A DNA stretch of 64,000 nucleotides from Isoetes taiwanensis (lineage: Eukaryota; Streptophyta; Lycopodiopsida; Isoetales; Isoetaceae), in assembly GCA_021234155.1 (NCBI GenBank), contig JAJEKV010000003.1, positions 12,831,819 through 12,895,818 of the forward strand. The letters run 5' to 3'. The position numbers and the translations under genes are program-made. Numbering within the stretch: the stretch's first letter is position 1; the number at the start of each line of letters is the position of its first letter. Positions 12,086-23,201 of the stretch are shown here, piece after piece. Under the pieces are notes generated by a model. It worked only from the letters and a program-made list of their open reading frames with translations. It had not been told where the DNA came from and did no database searches.

Positions 12086-12221
12086 TTTTGGGTTGCCCCT
12101 AGGGGGGAAAACCCTCGTTTATGTGGGTATGTGGGCATATTCAAGTATATGCTGGCATATACCTAGCATATGCTGATGACTGCTAAAAACTGGTTGCTGC
12201 CTGTAAATGGTCGGTCATCCA
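12086..12221 (+). repeat. Repeated 137-bp module, copy 2
   Basis: Same orientation as copy 1 at 8607-8744, with most differences in the last 40 bases (CTGCTAAAAACTGGTTGCTG here). It lies about 370 bp upstream of the acyltransferase relic. Confidence 0.75.
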
Positions 12222-12591
12222 GCCCCATTATCAGCCTGCTACACAAACGCTATCCGCCGGACTTGGCTATGGCTTCTGCACCTCGGATTCTGCCCTCCCT
12301 TCCGCGCCTTCCATCAGGGTTCTGGCGAGTTGAGCACATGTTTATCCCTTCATTATACCCTCTAGGGCATAATCTCATCTCCCTTAATCTCAGCTATGCA
12401 ACTCTTGACGATTTGGGAGATTTTTGCCCTTCTTTCTTTACCGCTCAGCTCATCCAAACAGGTCACTATAATGCTACCCAGCTATGGACGCCGGAAAGCT
12501 CCCTTTTATTCATCCAGGTATGGATTCTTTCGCTTTCTTGATATGTTTTATCTGTCTATGAACCCTAAAGTCTATAATCTATGGAGCAGAT

Positions 12592-13047
12592 TACCAGATT
12601 TGCATGTGGAGGTATCAGTTTAGGGTTTGCATATATGCACATCAAATGGTAGACGGTCCGTAGGATTCAAACTGAAATCAGATGTGTTGAACGTTTCTGA
12701 GCCAGCACCGTCCGAACCTTTGGTTGTAAGATGCTTCAACTTTGACAGAGCAGAGATAAACATGTTAAGATCTATTGGGGGTTGCAACTACACTTCATTC
12801 CAGATTGTCTCTGCTCATATATGGCAGAAGATATGTGAGGCAAGATGCATGTAGCCAGATATAACCGCATCACTTGCCATGTTGATCAACTGCAGAGGCA
12901 GGCTGCCAGATCTACCTGAGGATTACTTTTGAAATGCAGCATCCTTTACTATTGCCAACACCACTGTAGGAGAACTAAATGTAAAGGGATTGCCTTTTGC
13001 AACTAAGATGCCCTTTGCCATTGATGAAAGCTTGATGAAGACTTAAA
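12592..13047 (+). pseudogene. BAHD-type acyltransferase fragment
   Basis: The sequence reads FACGGISLGFAYMH followed by a stop and shift where the HxxxDG active site should be. After that come FNFDRAEINMLRSIGG, YTSFQIVSAHIWQKICEAR and INCRGRLPDLPEDYF, then a region ending TVGELNVKGLPFATKMPF. This order (CGG..H...D, then SAHIW....AR, then RGR..PPLP..YFGN) is that of plant BAHD acyltransferases such as the hydroxycinnamoyl transferases. The catalytic His-Asp motif is broken, at least two stops are present, and the C-terminal DFGWG motif was not found. The 12225-12541 stretch upstream may or may not belong to it. Confidence 0.75.
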
Positions 13048-13489
13048 GGTAGACTGATTGATTACTGTATGCTCACCAATCGTAAAACTGCAATATGGTC
13101 AGAAAAGATCTAAGAATGGAGCCGAAGCCATCTATATGTGGTCTGCAATCGCATGCACGCGGTATAATGACGGATAAATCTATGGTATGTAGCCACTTTT
13201 AGATAATGCGGATAAATATGCAAAGCCAAAATAGGTTCTTGACACATTGACTTCGGTTTATCGTGATGTTAATTTGGAATAACAGATTCTAGAACTTCGA
13301 GACAATTGTCTAGGCTTAAGAACAACAAGGACATGGGCTATATTTAAGTGGCAGTGCTCTAGTTGGGACTATGTGCGCTATTTATCATGCCATCAAACAC
13401 ACGGGAATTTTTACTTGCCTTTTTTGCTTGCAAAAATGGGACCCCGATTAGCAAAATGCACCCGTAAGCTTCTTTTTTTACTCATGCTA

Positions 13490-13759
13490 CGATGTTGAAG
13501 GAAGTCGGGCTTTTGATATATCGCGAGAGATCATCTTTTTGCGAGGAATTGATGACTCGCCAAACTATGATGCGTGGGGAAAGCGAGGCCACCAATCTTG
13601 GCATGTTGTTTGTGGTAAGGTTTTATCTTGATTTTCGAGTTTTTGATTTTGATGATTGTTACGCTCTAAACGCGGTTGCTACCTTGACCTTGTCCTTTGA
13701 TTTTTAGTGCGGGCCAATCACCCATTTGCATTGCCCACTGAACTATGGTTACGCTAAAA
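13490..13759 (+). pseudogene. Unrecognised two-exon gene end
   Basis: An open segment with YDVEGSRAFDISREIIFLRG and SPNYDAWGKRGHQSWHVVC ends at a donor (TGTG then GTAAGG, 13615). An acceptor at 13707 (TTTTTAG) continues the frame in phase as VRANHPFALPTELWLR and then a stop. The joint reading frame across the intron suggests real exons. I do not recognise the protein. No upstream exon was found, so this is probably a fragment. Confidence 0.3.
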
Positions 13760-16700
13760 TGTGAAAAGAGGTCAAATCTTCTTTCATTTCATAGCCTTTG
13801 CACGGACATCGTGCATCATAACCGAATAGATATTTAGGCTGTCGAATGCATCACAAAGGTTTATGGTGTGAATAATTTCATGACTGACAGAATACATCCC
13901 AGACGGTAAAAGTTCCTTTACATCTTCTTGGGTGTCGATGCTTAATATGGAATGTATCCATAGTTGTTAGTTAGCTATGCTAATGTTCTAAGAAAAGCAG
14001 TTTGTTTCATGTTGGTTTGCATTTGGCCATGATTATTCTTACGTTTGTATGTGTTGTGCATGTTTTTGTTTCCATTTTGGATTGTTGTTTGTGGCCATCC
14101 ATGGCCATGATTTTGCTTAAATCTTCAAGATGGTTAGCCATGATTTTACTTGCCACAGTGTTATCAAGATTCATGCTGAGAAAAGCGAGATGATGGGCTG
14201 GACACACTCCCGGACTGCAAAAATCCAATCTTCTTTCTTTCAAGCTAATCATTTACGCGATCATTTTAGGTTTGTTAAGCTTCCTGCATGTTTTCTCAGA
14301 ATTTGTGCACGAAATTGGAATAGATCTATATTTTCTTATTTTTGTATCGTTGTAGTTGTTTCTGCCAGTACTGTAGTTGATATTTTCTGCCCTGCGACTA
14401 ACTCCCCTTTTCCGTTTTTAGAGAAGCTCGAATCTGAGAGCATTTTTTTGTATGCCAATGCTAGCGATTCTTGGCGAGATGTTTTCTTGAATCTTTGAAT
14501 GTTGCTAGCTTGCCCTTACTAAGGGACGATTTGCCTATGCATGTTTTCGACAGAGTAAGCCCACAGCTTTGAAGATTCATGATTAGCCAAGTAAGCTCCA
14601 CTAGATTATTTCTTCTTTTCATCTTTGCTTTGTTATTGCACTTTCTTCTCTATTCTATTCTCTATAAGAACTTTTGTCATCTGCTTTATAGACCAGATGG
14701 TGTGGCTAAAGCCCTTGAGCTGTTTAGCAATGTAGGCAATGTCTGCTTTCCATTCCCGCACCTTTGCATGGCTGCTTTTGATGTTTTTGTCTTCTGCATG
14801 TTGCCTCTTTTGTGAAAGACACAACACTCATGATGTTTTCTCTTAGGAACAGTCTCTTGGCAAATAGATGCATAATATTCTGGAGGGTTATGGAACTTTT
14901 GGACAAGATATTGTGGAGGGATCTTATTTCAGATGCTTTACATCAACATTTTTGGGCCATAAATGAAACTGCCCTTCATAAATGAAGAAGAAACATTTGT
15001 AAACTTGGAGACAGGTATTGTACTTATCTTTATGGCTCTTATAATAGAAGTCAAAATTTGAGTTGCAAGACAAATTCCATAATAACTAGAGCTAATTTTG
15101 TCGTAAAGGTTGTCCTAATGTTGGAGTATTTATAGTTTAAATATGATATACAATGTTGAGAAGCGATGGAATTTTGTGTTGCAGTGGGCACTTTTCCAAA
15201 TGAGCCAAAGCGATCGCCCTTCCGGCTTCTTTGTAATTGTTTAAGGTTCAGCTATGCTCTTTTTTTTTTTAATTTTGCTATTCCCTTGGTGAAGGAACAA
15301 GTTCCGGTCTGCACATTACAAATGCATAACGTGGCGACTATGCGTCGATTTTGGAGCAACAAATGATTGTCGATTTCCTAAATCACTTTTGTTCGTTTAC
15401 CCCTAGTGAAATCCGTGTGGCTATGGAAGACACATTCATTCCTATTTAGTCTCAACCTAACATTAATCAAAGGTGTCGGTTCTCAAGGTCTGTGATGCAA
15501 GTTGTTTATATCCTCATTATTATTATTGTGTTGCTTTCGTTGTTGTTAAGTATTCATTCCTTTTTTAAGTTTGCAGCTTTGAATATAGCCTCTTCAGATA
15601 CATGAAATGATAACAGATTGCATCAATACAAATCTTCTTTTACTACCATATTTGAGGTTATTGAAGATGATGCTCAGGCATTAGAACTTACGAAAAATAT
15701 TAAATATATCTTGATAGCTAGGGGTATAGAGACACTATAGAGTATATGGATGCAATAGATTATTGGAGTAATTAGACAACAAAGATGCCATTTTGTTTAG
15801 CAAAATTCACTTGATTCACCTTCCTTAATTACAACAACATGTTTGCTATGTCTCTTGATACATTATTTGCAGATACAACAATGCCAAAAAGTACAGGTGT
15901 AATAATGCCAAAAATACAGACATCATGAATTAAGGAACCACTTATTTTTCTAGTGTTTGCAATAAATTAGACGTTTGCCATCAACATTGCCCATAAATAT
16001 AATGCATCATTAACAAGCCCAAAGTGAACATATGTAAAAATGCAAAACAAAGTTGATCGGATCGGCTCATATTGAATTGAGACTTATTGTTTTATTATAA
16101 AGTCCTTGCTTATTGTGGTGATTGCAATATCCCTTAGTCTTGTGGATGATGATTAATTCATTTTGTCTACATAGCATCTATGTAGATGCGATAGCATATA
16201 TGTACATGTGATGATGTATAGAGGATTTGTGTGACATTTCGACATCATAGAAAAATAAGTATAATTTTTATTACAATATCATGGGTTCAATTAGCAATTG
16301 TGAGATATTAGCAACACCCAGCACAGGGAGTACCACGGGCTTCCATAGATACACAAAAGCAACCAGACATACCTTATCCATAACAACAATGATGACAACA
16401 GCTAGGAAAAAATTTTGGTTATTGAGAGATGAGCGATGCACCACTAGGGCACCAATTCCTAGGATGCCAAATATTTACGGACAATAGTATGATTGACACG
16501 ATGAACAATCTACTACCAAGTACTTGAAGCATTTGATTATTGCTTCAAGTACTTCAAAAAACAAATTTTAGATATAGTTAATGCCATTTCCCTTTGCCGG
16601 GAAAACAAGAACTACATCGCATGCCACAAAAAGTTTAAACTTCATCTTATGCCAAAAGTTTCAACCGGCTTGGTTTACTCTTTTTAATCACTACCTTTTT

Positions 16701-17118
16701 TAGCTCCATCCATCCATCCATCACGGGACCGAGAGTTGATTGGCTTTGAGGTATAGCTTTCCTTGTGGTCTTACGGATCCTATGCCCGGCTATATTATAT
16801 TTACCCTCATCCATGTGGGTTTGTGGCATATTCAAGTATATGTCGTGTATATGCTCGAAAACATGACTTTGAAGTGTGATTTAAGCCATTTCACTCTCGG
16901 GTCACGGAGGGCAACCCTCCGTGCGCAGCACCTTGTTTCAGTTATTTATATTTCTAAACAGGCTCTAATTTTCTCCAGGGTTACACTTCCCTTGAAAAAA
17001 GTTTTTGTATATTTAACTTATACTTAATATAAATAGGTGCCTTCAAAAAAAAAAAAGGTATGTGAAAAAGTGAACTATATATTGTCTTTGAGTAATCTTT
17101 GTCTGTGAACCCAAATAC
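13760..17118. other. No gene recognised
   Basis: AT-rich sequence. Around 16805-16855 there is a partial match to the 137-bp module (CATATTCAAGTATATG). Open stretches such as 14130-14498 have no domain I recognise. Confidence 0.45.
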
Positions 17119-17130
17119 TTGTTGTTGTCT

Positions 17131-17343
17131 CTTTGCATGTACTTCTGGTTAATTGGAAAGGATGATGTTGATAGGACAGACCGGCTGGACTGTGCTAGGA
17201 TAGAAGGGACTAAGGTAATACATAGCATCAGGACATACATGGCCAAATCGACAACAAGGGTGGCTCATAGAGGTTTAAGTTGTTTCTGTGCTAACTATTT
17301 GAAGGGAAGCTGGTCATGTTGTGTCAAAAGGTATCCTGCCTGA
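17131..17343 (+). pseudogene. Transposase fragment, C-terminal Cys region
   Basis: The frame reads YFWLIGKDDVDRTDRLD, GTKVIHSIRTY and RGLSCFCANYLKGSWSCC before a stop. The same order appears in the transposase of the 47-57 kb element (FFWEVKVEDIDRKK, then DTRQIHCVHAF, then RELSCFC). The N-terminal residue of this piece is exactly where the 5079-5369 fragment stops. A pyrimidine-rich tract (TTGTTGTTGTCTCTTTGCA) lies just upstream, like a splice acceptor, but no AG sits at the junction. Not functional alone. Confidence 0.7.
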
Positions 17344-17394
17344 TGAAGATAGTAACATGAAACATGAGGGAATTAAGGGTCCTCTTAAGAGAAA

Positions 17395-18175
17395 AAGAAC
17401 ATTGTTAGCTCTAAGGTAAACGAAGGCGGATCTAGTGTTATTACAGGAACATAGGCTATCAAGATTTGAAACTGAACATCTAGGCTCCTAGATTATGCCT
17501 AATGGAGATTCTGTATGGGCCCTTGCAGATGGAACAAAAGGGGGAATATGCATGGCCTGGATGGGCTTCACATGTACTCAGAAGTTCACTCACCATTCAG
17601 GGAGATGGACACTAGCAGCATTATTAATGTGTATGCTTCTACAAAACCAAGTGAAAGGGCAACACATTGGACACAAATAAAACAGTGGATTGATGGGAAC
17701 CAAATGGAGAAGTTATGATAGCAGGGGATGCTAATAATACCCCAACCTGGGACCATAAACTTGGGAAGAAATTGAATATGTCAAAAAAGGAACGAGAAGC
17801 CTGGGACCTACTAATAACAAGTTTCAATTATATTCCTCCCTCTTTCTCGGAGGTATTTTCTTGGTGCAATAAAAGAATGGGTGACCAAAGAACCTATTGC
17901 CGCCTTGATAGATTCTATTTATGCAATAGATCTCTAAGCACATGGGATACGTTTATGGCCATATGTGACACATAAAACTCTATCTCAGACCATTATCCAC
18001 AATTCCTAGAAAACAGGGCAGCCTCAATAAAAGAAGGGGCAGAATATTCCTTTGAAGTTTAATACAGAATTACTGAACAGTAAGGCTTTTTGTGAAGAAT
18101 ATAAATCCTTCTATAGCTCTTTGCCCCCGTTACCTAAGGCTGAAAATATAAAGGCTTTAGATTAAGGTATGTTAA
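17395..18175 (+). pseudogene. L1-type LINE endonuclease fragment
   Basis: Frame-shifted but ordered endonuclease blocks: ADLVLLQEHRLSRFE, KGGICMAWM, VMIAGDANNTPTWDHKLGKK, DQRTYCRLDRFYLCN, and SDHYPQF with the catalytic Asp-His. The closest relative in the window is ORF2 of the minus-strand L1 at the left edge (SGDFNNTPNWNMKLGN, YCALDRFYVSN). The reverse transcriptase is missing; the copy stops at the microsatellite at 18176. Confidence 0.75.
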
Positions 18176-18245
18176 AAAGAATAGAATAGAATAGAATAGA
18201 ATAGATTTTTTTATCGTCCACGGAGACCAATTGGCCTATGGGACC
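18176..18245 (-). repeat. LINE 3' tail with pentanucleotide repeat
   Basis: Read on the minus strand, a segment ending in GGTCTCCGTGGACGATAAAA is followed by about six copies of TATTC. The same arrangement ends the LINE at 34636-37935 (GGTCTCAGTGGACGGTAAAA, then TATTCT repeats). This is therefore a strongly 5'-truncated copy of that LINE family or of a SINE sharing its tail. Confidence 0.65.
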
Positions 18246-19132
18246 CAAACAAAAAGAGGGCAGCCTCTCGTTGCTACTAGTTCCAATAATCTTGCTTGTA
18301 GCATTCTTCTCTATGGCTTCATCTTGCGACATCAACTTTTAACTTCTAGTCATTACATCCAACAATTCACAAATACTGTTCAATAGAAGACAAAATCAAA
18401 GACAGAAAAATGCCAAATTAAAGGTACGTGATTAACACCATCTCACATCAGATATCATTAACATCATCTCACATGAGATATCTTTTCCGGTGTCATGGTA
18501 TGTGTAGATGTCATATAATGGTAATAAAAAGGAGATATATGGCGATCATATTTAGAATTGATAAAAACCCATTTAAATGTTTTAGAAATATGGTCTATGG
18601 TCTTAAATCACCATATCAAATTCCTATTATTGTGCTAGATACTCTAAACGAGGTGGGCCCTGGGCTACCTCGATCATCGGATCCGACTATTGAAATGATA
18701 CATGTTTCTATACGTGTTTTACAACAATTGCATGTTTCATGTATCATGGCCATATTTTGTTGACCTTTCGTAATGCCTTGTTGTGGTCTATATAGTGCCA
18801 TCAAGCACGTATTACAACGAATAAAAAGTCACATATAACATCAATTCTTGCCACTTGCAGGTTTTCCAACGGGCAACCCATAGATGCGTTAGCATCTTGT
18901 TTGTTGTTGTGTAGGTTAAACCCAACAAAGATATTTTGTCAGTGGCATCGTGATAAATTTCTCGTAGTAGTTAAGGGATTAAAGATTGAAATATGAGAGT
19001 AAACAAATGCTAGTGTAGAGTGATCTGTCCCTGTGACGCTTTACCTGGCACTATTTTGACTTGTTAAAGACAAATACAGGCGTCACGATTGCATTGGTGC
19101 CACTGGTGACTTTTAGAAGTTCTCATCCGCTT
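18246..19132. other. No gene recognised
   Basis: AT-rich sequence downstream of the FKBP stop codon. It could hold the FKBP 3' untranslated region. No clear polyadenylation signal was assigned. Confidence 0.45.
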
Positions 19133-21268
19133 TTAAGATGGAGATATTTGCAAAAGCTCAATGTCAAAAACAAGTGTCCCTAGAGTTGAGCCCTCCCCAT
19201 TTGCAATTCGAGTAGGATTGAAAATTGTGGTGAATAACCTTTGCCTGTCAAATATCTACACATGTTCACAATTAATCACCTGCAAATTTCCTGTTTGGAA
19301 TAAAAAATTTCAATCAATACATCGTACGCTTCTTTTCACAAGTTGTTCGCAAGAAAAACGAGGTGGGTTCACTAAACGAGAAAAGAAAAACAAACTAGAA
19401 CTCTAACAAGTCAGTCCATGTTGTGGAGAAACAAATCTGAAACTATTACACTTGGCATTCAAGTTGTTAGCTACCATAAAACTCAAATCTTAACTGAAAC
19501 TGGAGATAGAGCAGGTAGGTTGCGTACATACATTAGGGGGTAAAGGCTCCTGAGAAGTACTTTGGTAACCTTGTGCTGGTGGAATAATTACGCGGCGCAC
19601 CCCTCCAGGTCTCATTGTCTGCACGGCTGTGCTCAGACCTGAAATTACCTGTTCTCTATATATCAGAATATAGCAGAAAGTTGGAAAAGAGTTTCCAGCC
19701 AATATAATAATAGGAACACTAGAAGGACACACTTACAGAACTGGATCCAACGTAGAAGGAAAACGGTTGTGGATCGCCACTATTATCCTTATGTTCATAA
19801 GTCGAATCAAACCGCCACCCTTGTTTTGCAGCAATTCTTCCATAGTAATGGATGAAAACCTGCAAACATCTCAAAGCTCGAGTAGGAAATACTAAATTTA
19901 TATACAAATATGGCAAGTCAAAAATCAATGTTTAAGGAGCAAGTGTTTAGGTACATGTAATAGAATAACTTTGCAACATCAGACCCTGACAAAATATCTT
20001 CCCCTGTCATTCTTATGAGACAAACTTGTGAACCATTTGTCAATGCCCCTAAAATGTCTTCCCCTGTCGTTTGAATGAAGTAGAAATGCCATGGCATATG
20101 CTCAATGGCATCTTGAGAGGGTAAGAAAAACGCATGAATACGTCCATTCAGTAATTTTACATAGTTAATGTTATGTGAAATATTCATGGTGGATGCCAAG
20201 CATATGGCAATAAGAATTTGAAAATCAGAGTGCCACTGATTAAGATCCTTGTATTCATGCTAATCGTTGAACTTTTCAACTAAATTTTTATACATGTCTG
20301 TTACTGCATCCTGAAGTTTGGACCATGTGAATACACATATCATTTACTGCATTGCATTCACAGCAAATGTTTTCAGGTATGTCTCAACGCACATCCTGTT
20401 AGAATAGATTTTGCATTGGTTATCTAGAATTGTTTGACTTTCACGCTAGATAGAAGATTACAGTTTAAATATAAGGATTTCATAAAGCATAAAGCTCATG
20501 TTCAAGAACAGCTATGGCAGTGATTTTATAATTTTCCTGCTTAATTTTAGACCTCATACTGTCCCGTCCAACTACTAGATAGATAGTTAGATAGATATAT
20601 AGATAGATACTCTAGTGTACAATTTCCATCAGCATGAAGTTCATGCGCAAAATGATTTAGTAGTTCTTAGTAAAGTCTACATATTTGAAAGAAAATGGGG
20701 CTGGATATCTGAATCCCTTTTCTGATAGAACTTTGCCTATGGACTGCTGCTTTGATTTACCTGACTACTAGACACTTGCTACCACTTCACCTCTCATGTA
20801 CAGGCAACAATTCTAAGTGCAAAGCAGAATAAATGCATATTCTAGTCATGACTTCCTTTTCTTGTAGGGATGCATCACTTAATTCTACCATGCTGTAGCA
20901 CAGATGAAGGGATAGAAATGAATGATCTTTTCCTATATGCAATTAGCCCTAATCATGATATTGAAAGTCGGAAAGTAAAGCCATACCTTGTCCCCAATAT
21001 GTGGGTTTCTCCCTTTCCCTTCTCGAATATCCAGTGCCTTCACACCTCCCTCCAGATTATAAAATTCAGGCACGGTTCCAGAATTAACAGCTTCAGCTTG
21101 AGAGACTGCTAAAATCTGCAACAAAGATCCGCCAATTGCCACTGACAATACTGACCTTCTTGGAATTCTGGTATTGCAAGAAGCAGTGACCTCTGTTACA
21201 GCGGCAAATCCTTGTCTAGTAGATTTTGTGTTTGGAATGCATGGTCCATGATTTATTCTTCCAACAAT
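19133..21268 (-). CDS. FKBP-type peptidyl-prolyl isomerase, thylakoid-lumen type (exons 2 to 5)
   Basis: Four exons join in phase 0 with GT-AG borders: 21268-20987, 19859-19737, 19648-19532 and 19255-19133. They encode 214 residues and a TAA stop with no break. The first listed exon holds a basic transit-like stretch, then RRSVLSVAIGG, a hydrophobic segment and AEA, which together look like a twin-arginine lumen-targeting signal with its cleavage site. The FKBP fold follows: VFIHYYGRIAAKQGWRFDST, PFSFYVGSSS, VISGLSTAVQTMRPGGVRRV, IIPPAQGYQ, and VFDIELLQISPS at the end. Several residues of the classical FK506/catalytic pocket differ, as in many lumenal FKBPs. The family catalyses or chaperones proline isomerisation during photosystem assembly. 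Exon 1 with the start codon was not found; it must lie upstream of 21268. Confidence 0.87.
20573..20610. repeat. GATA-type microsatellite in an FKBP intron
   Basis: Imperfect TAGA/GATA repeats (TAGATAGATAG, broken by TTAG and TATATAG) within the long intron between the first two recognised FKBP exons. Confidence 0.7.
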
Positions 21269-21482
21269 CTGTGGAACTCATCGTCCATGAAAATGTACGA
21301 GTAACTACTGCATGCATTATAGGACCAGAGAACTTGTAAATATGTGGCATATGTCTGATTATTTAAATTCTTACCCTATGCCGAGCTGGCCACATGAGTA
21401 CAACTACCTAGGAGCATCTGCAAATAACCTTGTAGGTGCACACTCTGCAGATGTATTCTAAGGGGCAAAATTATCCCACTTT
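21245..21482 (+). repeat. Direct repeat, copy 1
   Basis: About 235 bp, including CTCATCGTCCATGAAAATGT and CTATGCCGAGCTGGCCACAT, recurs at 22368-22595 in the same orientation with scattered differences. Copy 1 overlaps the first bases of the FKBP exon at 21268. Confidence 0.8.
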
Positions 21483-21625
21483 AAGTAGCACATATCTTAC
21501 AATCTTGAAACACAATCTTAAAGAGCACAGATCTTACAACAAGCATCTGAGTGTTTTAAAATGTTAGGTGGCAAGCGAAAGCAACAATCAATCTGATACT
21601 TTTGGCATGAACAAGAGCAGGCAGA

Positions 21626-23201
21626 TTAAACTTTGTTAGGAGTCACAAGATCATAATCTATGGCATCAGCAAACTCCACTGGTGATCCTCTAGATCGAAC
21701 AAGATCTTTTCTAGACAGTATCACCAAATTTCGTAGACCACCTTCTTTGTATGCCTTCTGAAATTCTCAAAACCTCAACTCAATTCTGTCAATGTGCATG
21801 AGCAATTTCCGTTTTACAAAAAGCCTGTGTTTGTTGCTGCCCAACCTGAAGCCATGCCTCAATGTTGTCTTCATGAGCTAAGTTTTCTATAGAGTGATAA
21901 TTTTCTATAGTATGGTATATGTGTCTAACATTAAAATCAAAGGTGCAGCTCTTACGCTTGAAGTAAGATGCAACTTCTTTGATATTTACCAATGTATGCA
22001 CAGAAGACGAAGAGGAAAAGGAAAGAAGAATGGAAGCAAGTAGAGCTGGAATTAAATTCAATGCACCTGGATCCTTCAGAATAAATTACCTGCTGCTTGT
22101 ATGCATCCTTCAGAATGGATTCCCTGCTGCTTGTATGCATGCCATTCTTAACCAATCAAACTCTGAGCTTGTTGAGGGTTCCACATGCATTTGAAAACCC
22201 ATTTGCACTCTGTCCTTTTTTATAACATTGAATTGCAAACTGTATACTCAGCATCATACGGTAAAAAAGCAAATTGCTTACTCAAAGAAGATCTGCAAAG
22301 AATGTGTGTGAATCATGATGTCCTGGTCAACTTGAAAAATTCTCTTATGACTTAAAGAATCGCTGATTTATTGTTCCAACAATTCGTGGAACTCATCGTC
22401 CATGAAAATGTACAAATAACTACTGCATACATTAAAGGACCAGGGAGCTTGTACATGTGTGGCATATGTCTGATTATATTCTTAACCTATGCCGAGCTGG
22501 CCACATGAGTACAACTAGCTAGAAACATCTGCAAATAACCATCTAGGGGCACACTCTGCAGGCGTATTCTGAGGAGCAAAACTATCCCACTTAAGTACTA
22601 TTGTGATTACTACATTGAATTTGAATGGTCCTTCTAATGAGTACCTTGGATTGAGGGGCTTTTTTCCAATGCATATCAGTGTCTCCAAGATTGCCATGTT
22701 TTGACAATACTCTTGATCTTGTGCATTCTATGCGTATTGTTAATGACTGGCTGCCTCTTCAGGCACTGGAATTTTTGTTGTATGACATTGACAGGATTAT
22801 CAGACCTGGTAGCACAGATCTTACAATCTTGAAAGACAATCTTCAAGAGCACAGATCTTACAAAGCCGCACATGCTTTTCTTACTTTCAATAGCTTGACC
22901 AAATTACTACCATTTGCTAGCATAGTAAGAAAAAGATAAAAGCATACCCCGTCTCTGATGGCTCTTGATAAAATGTCGCTGTTCATTTCAACCTCAATCT
23001 CAATCATGGACATAACCTAAGATAGACATATGCACATAAAATTAATGTAGAATTTAAGATGTAGACTTCAAAGAAATACAATTTCATAGTAAGAGATCAT
23101 TTAAATGCATTCACATCTACCTTGGCGTAGCTATCTATGAGCTCCAGCTTTGATCCAAGGCATGCATCAGTCTCTTGCTTTGCCTTCTGTAATCGCTCAA
23201 T
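21626..23201 (-). CDS. Unrecognised multi-exon gene upstream of FKBP
   Basis: Three exon-like blocks fit the minus strand. 23201-23121 has 27 codons (IERLQKAKQETDACLGSKLE and on) with a GTAG donor. 23016-22948 has 23 codons (VMSMIEIEVEMNSDILSRAI, then RDG) with acceptor TTAG and donor GTATGC. 21757-21626 has 43 codons (GGLRNLVILSRKDLVRS, VEFADAIDYDLVTPNKV) and ends in TAA. The borders are all phase 0. A further block about 22069-21986 (ALNLIPALLASILLSFSSSS) could lie between. The first two look like a coiled coil. I do not recognise the protein, and no start exon was found. The intron between the second and last blocks contains an antisense methyltransferase fragment, so the gene may itself be disrupted. 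Confidence 0.4.
22368..22595 (+). repeat. Direct repeat, copy 2
   Basis: Second copy of the 21245-21482 sequence. It ends just before the methyltransferase relic begins. Confidence 0.8.
22596..22830 (+). pseudogene. SAM-dependent methyltransferase-like fragment
   Basis: The first frame reads STIVITTLNLNGPSNEYLGL and RGFFPMHISVS. After a one-base shift it continues RLPCFDNTLDLVHSMRIVND, WLPLQALEFLLYDIDRIIRP and G. This closely follows the second half of the methyltransferase domain of a plant PMT-like family (the expected pattern is LPFFDNTLDLVHSMHVL.NW, then LEF.L.D..R.LRPGG). The SAM-binding glycine motif upstream is missing, and past the RPG the sequence loses similarity. It is antisense to the genes on either side. 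Confidence 0.75.
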
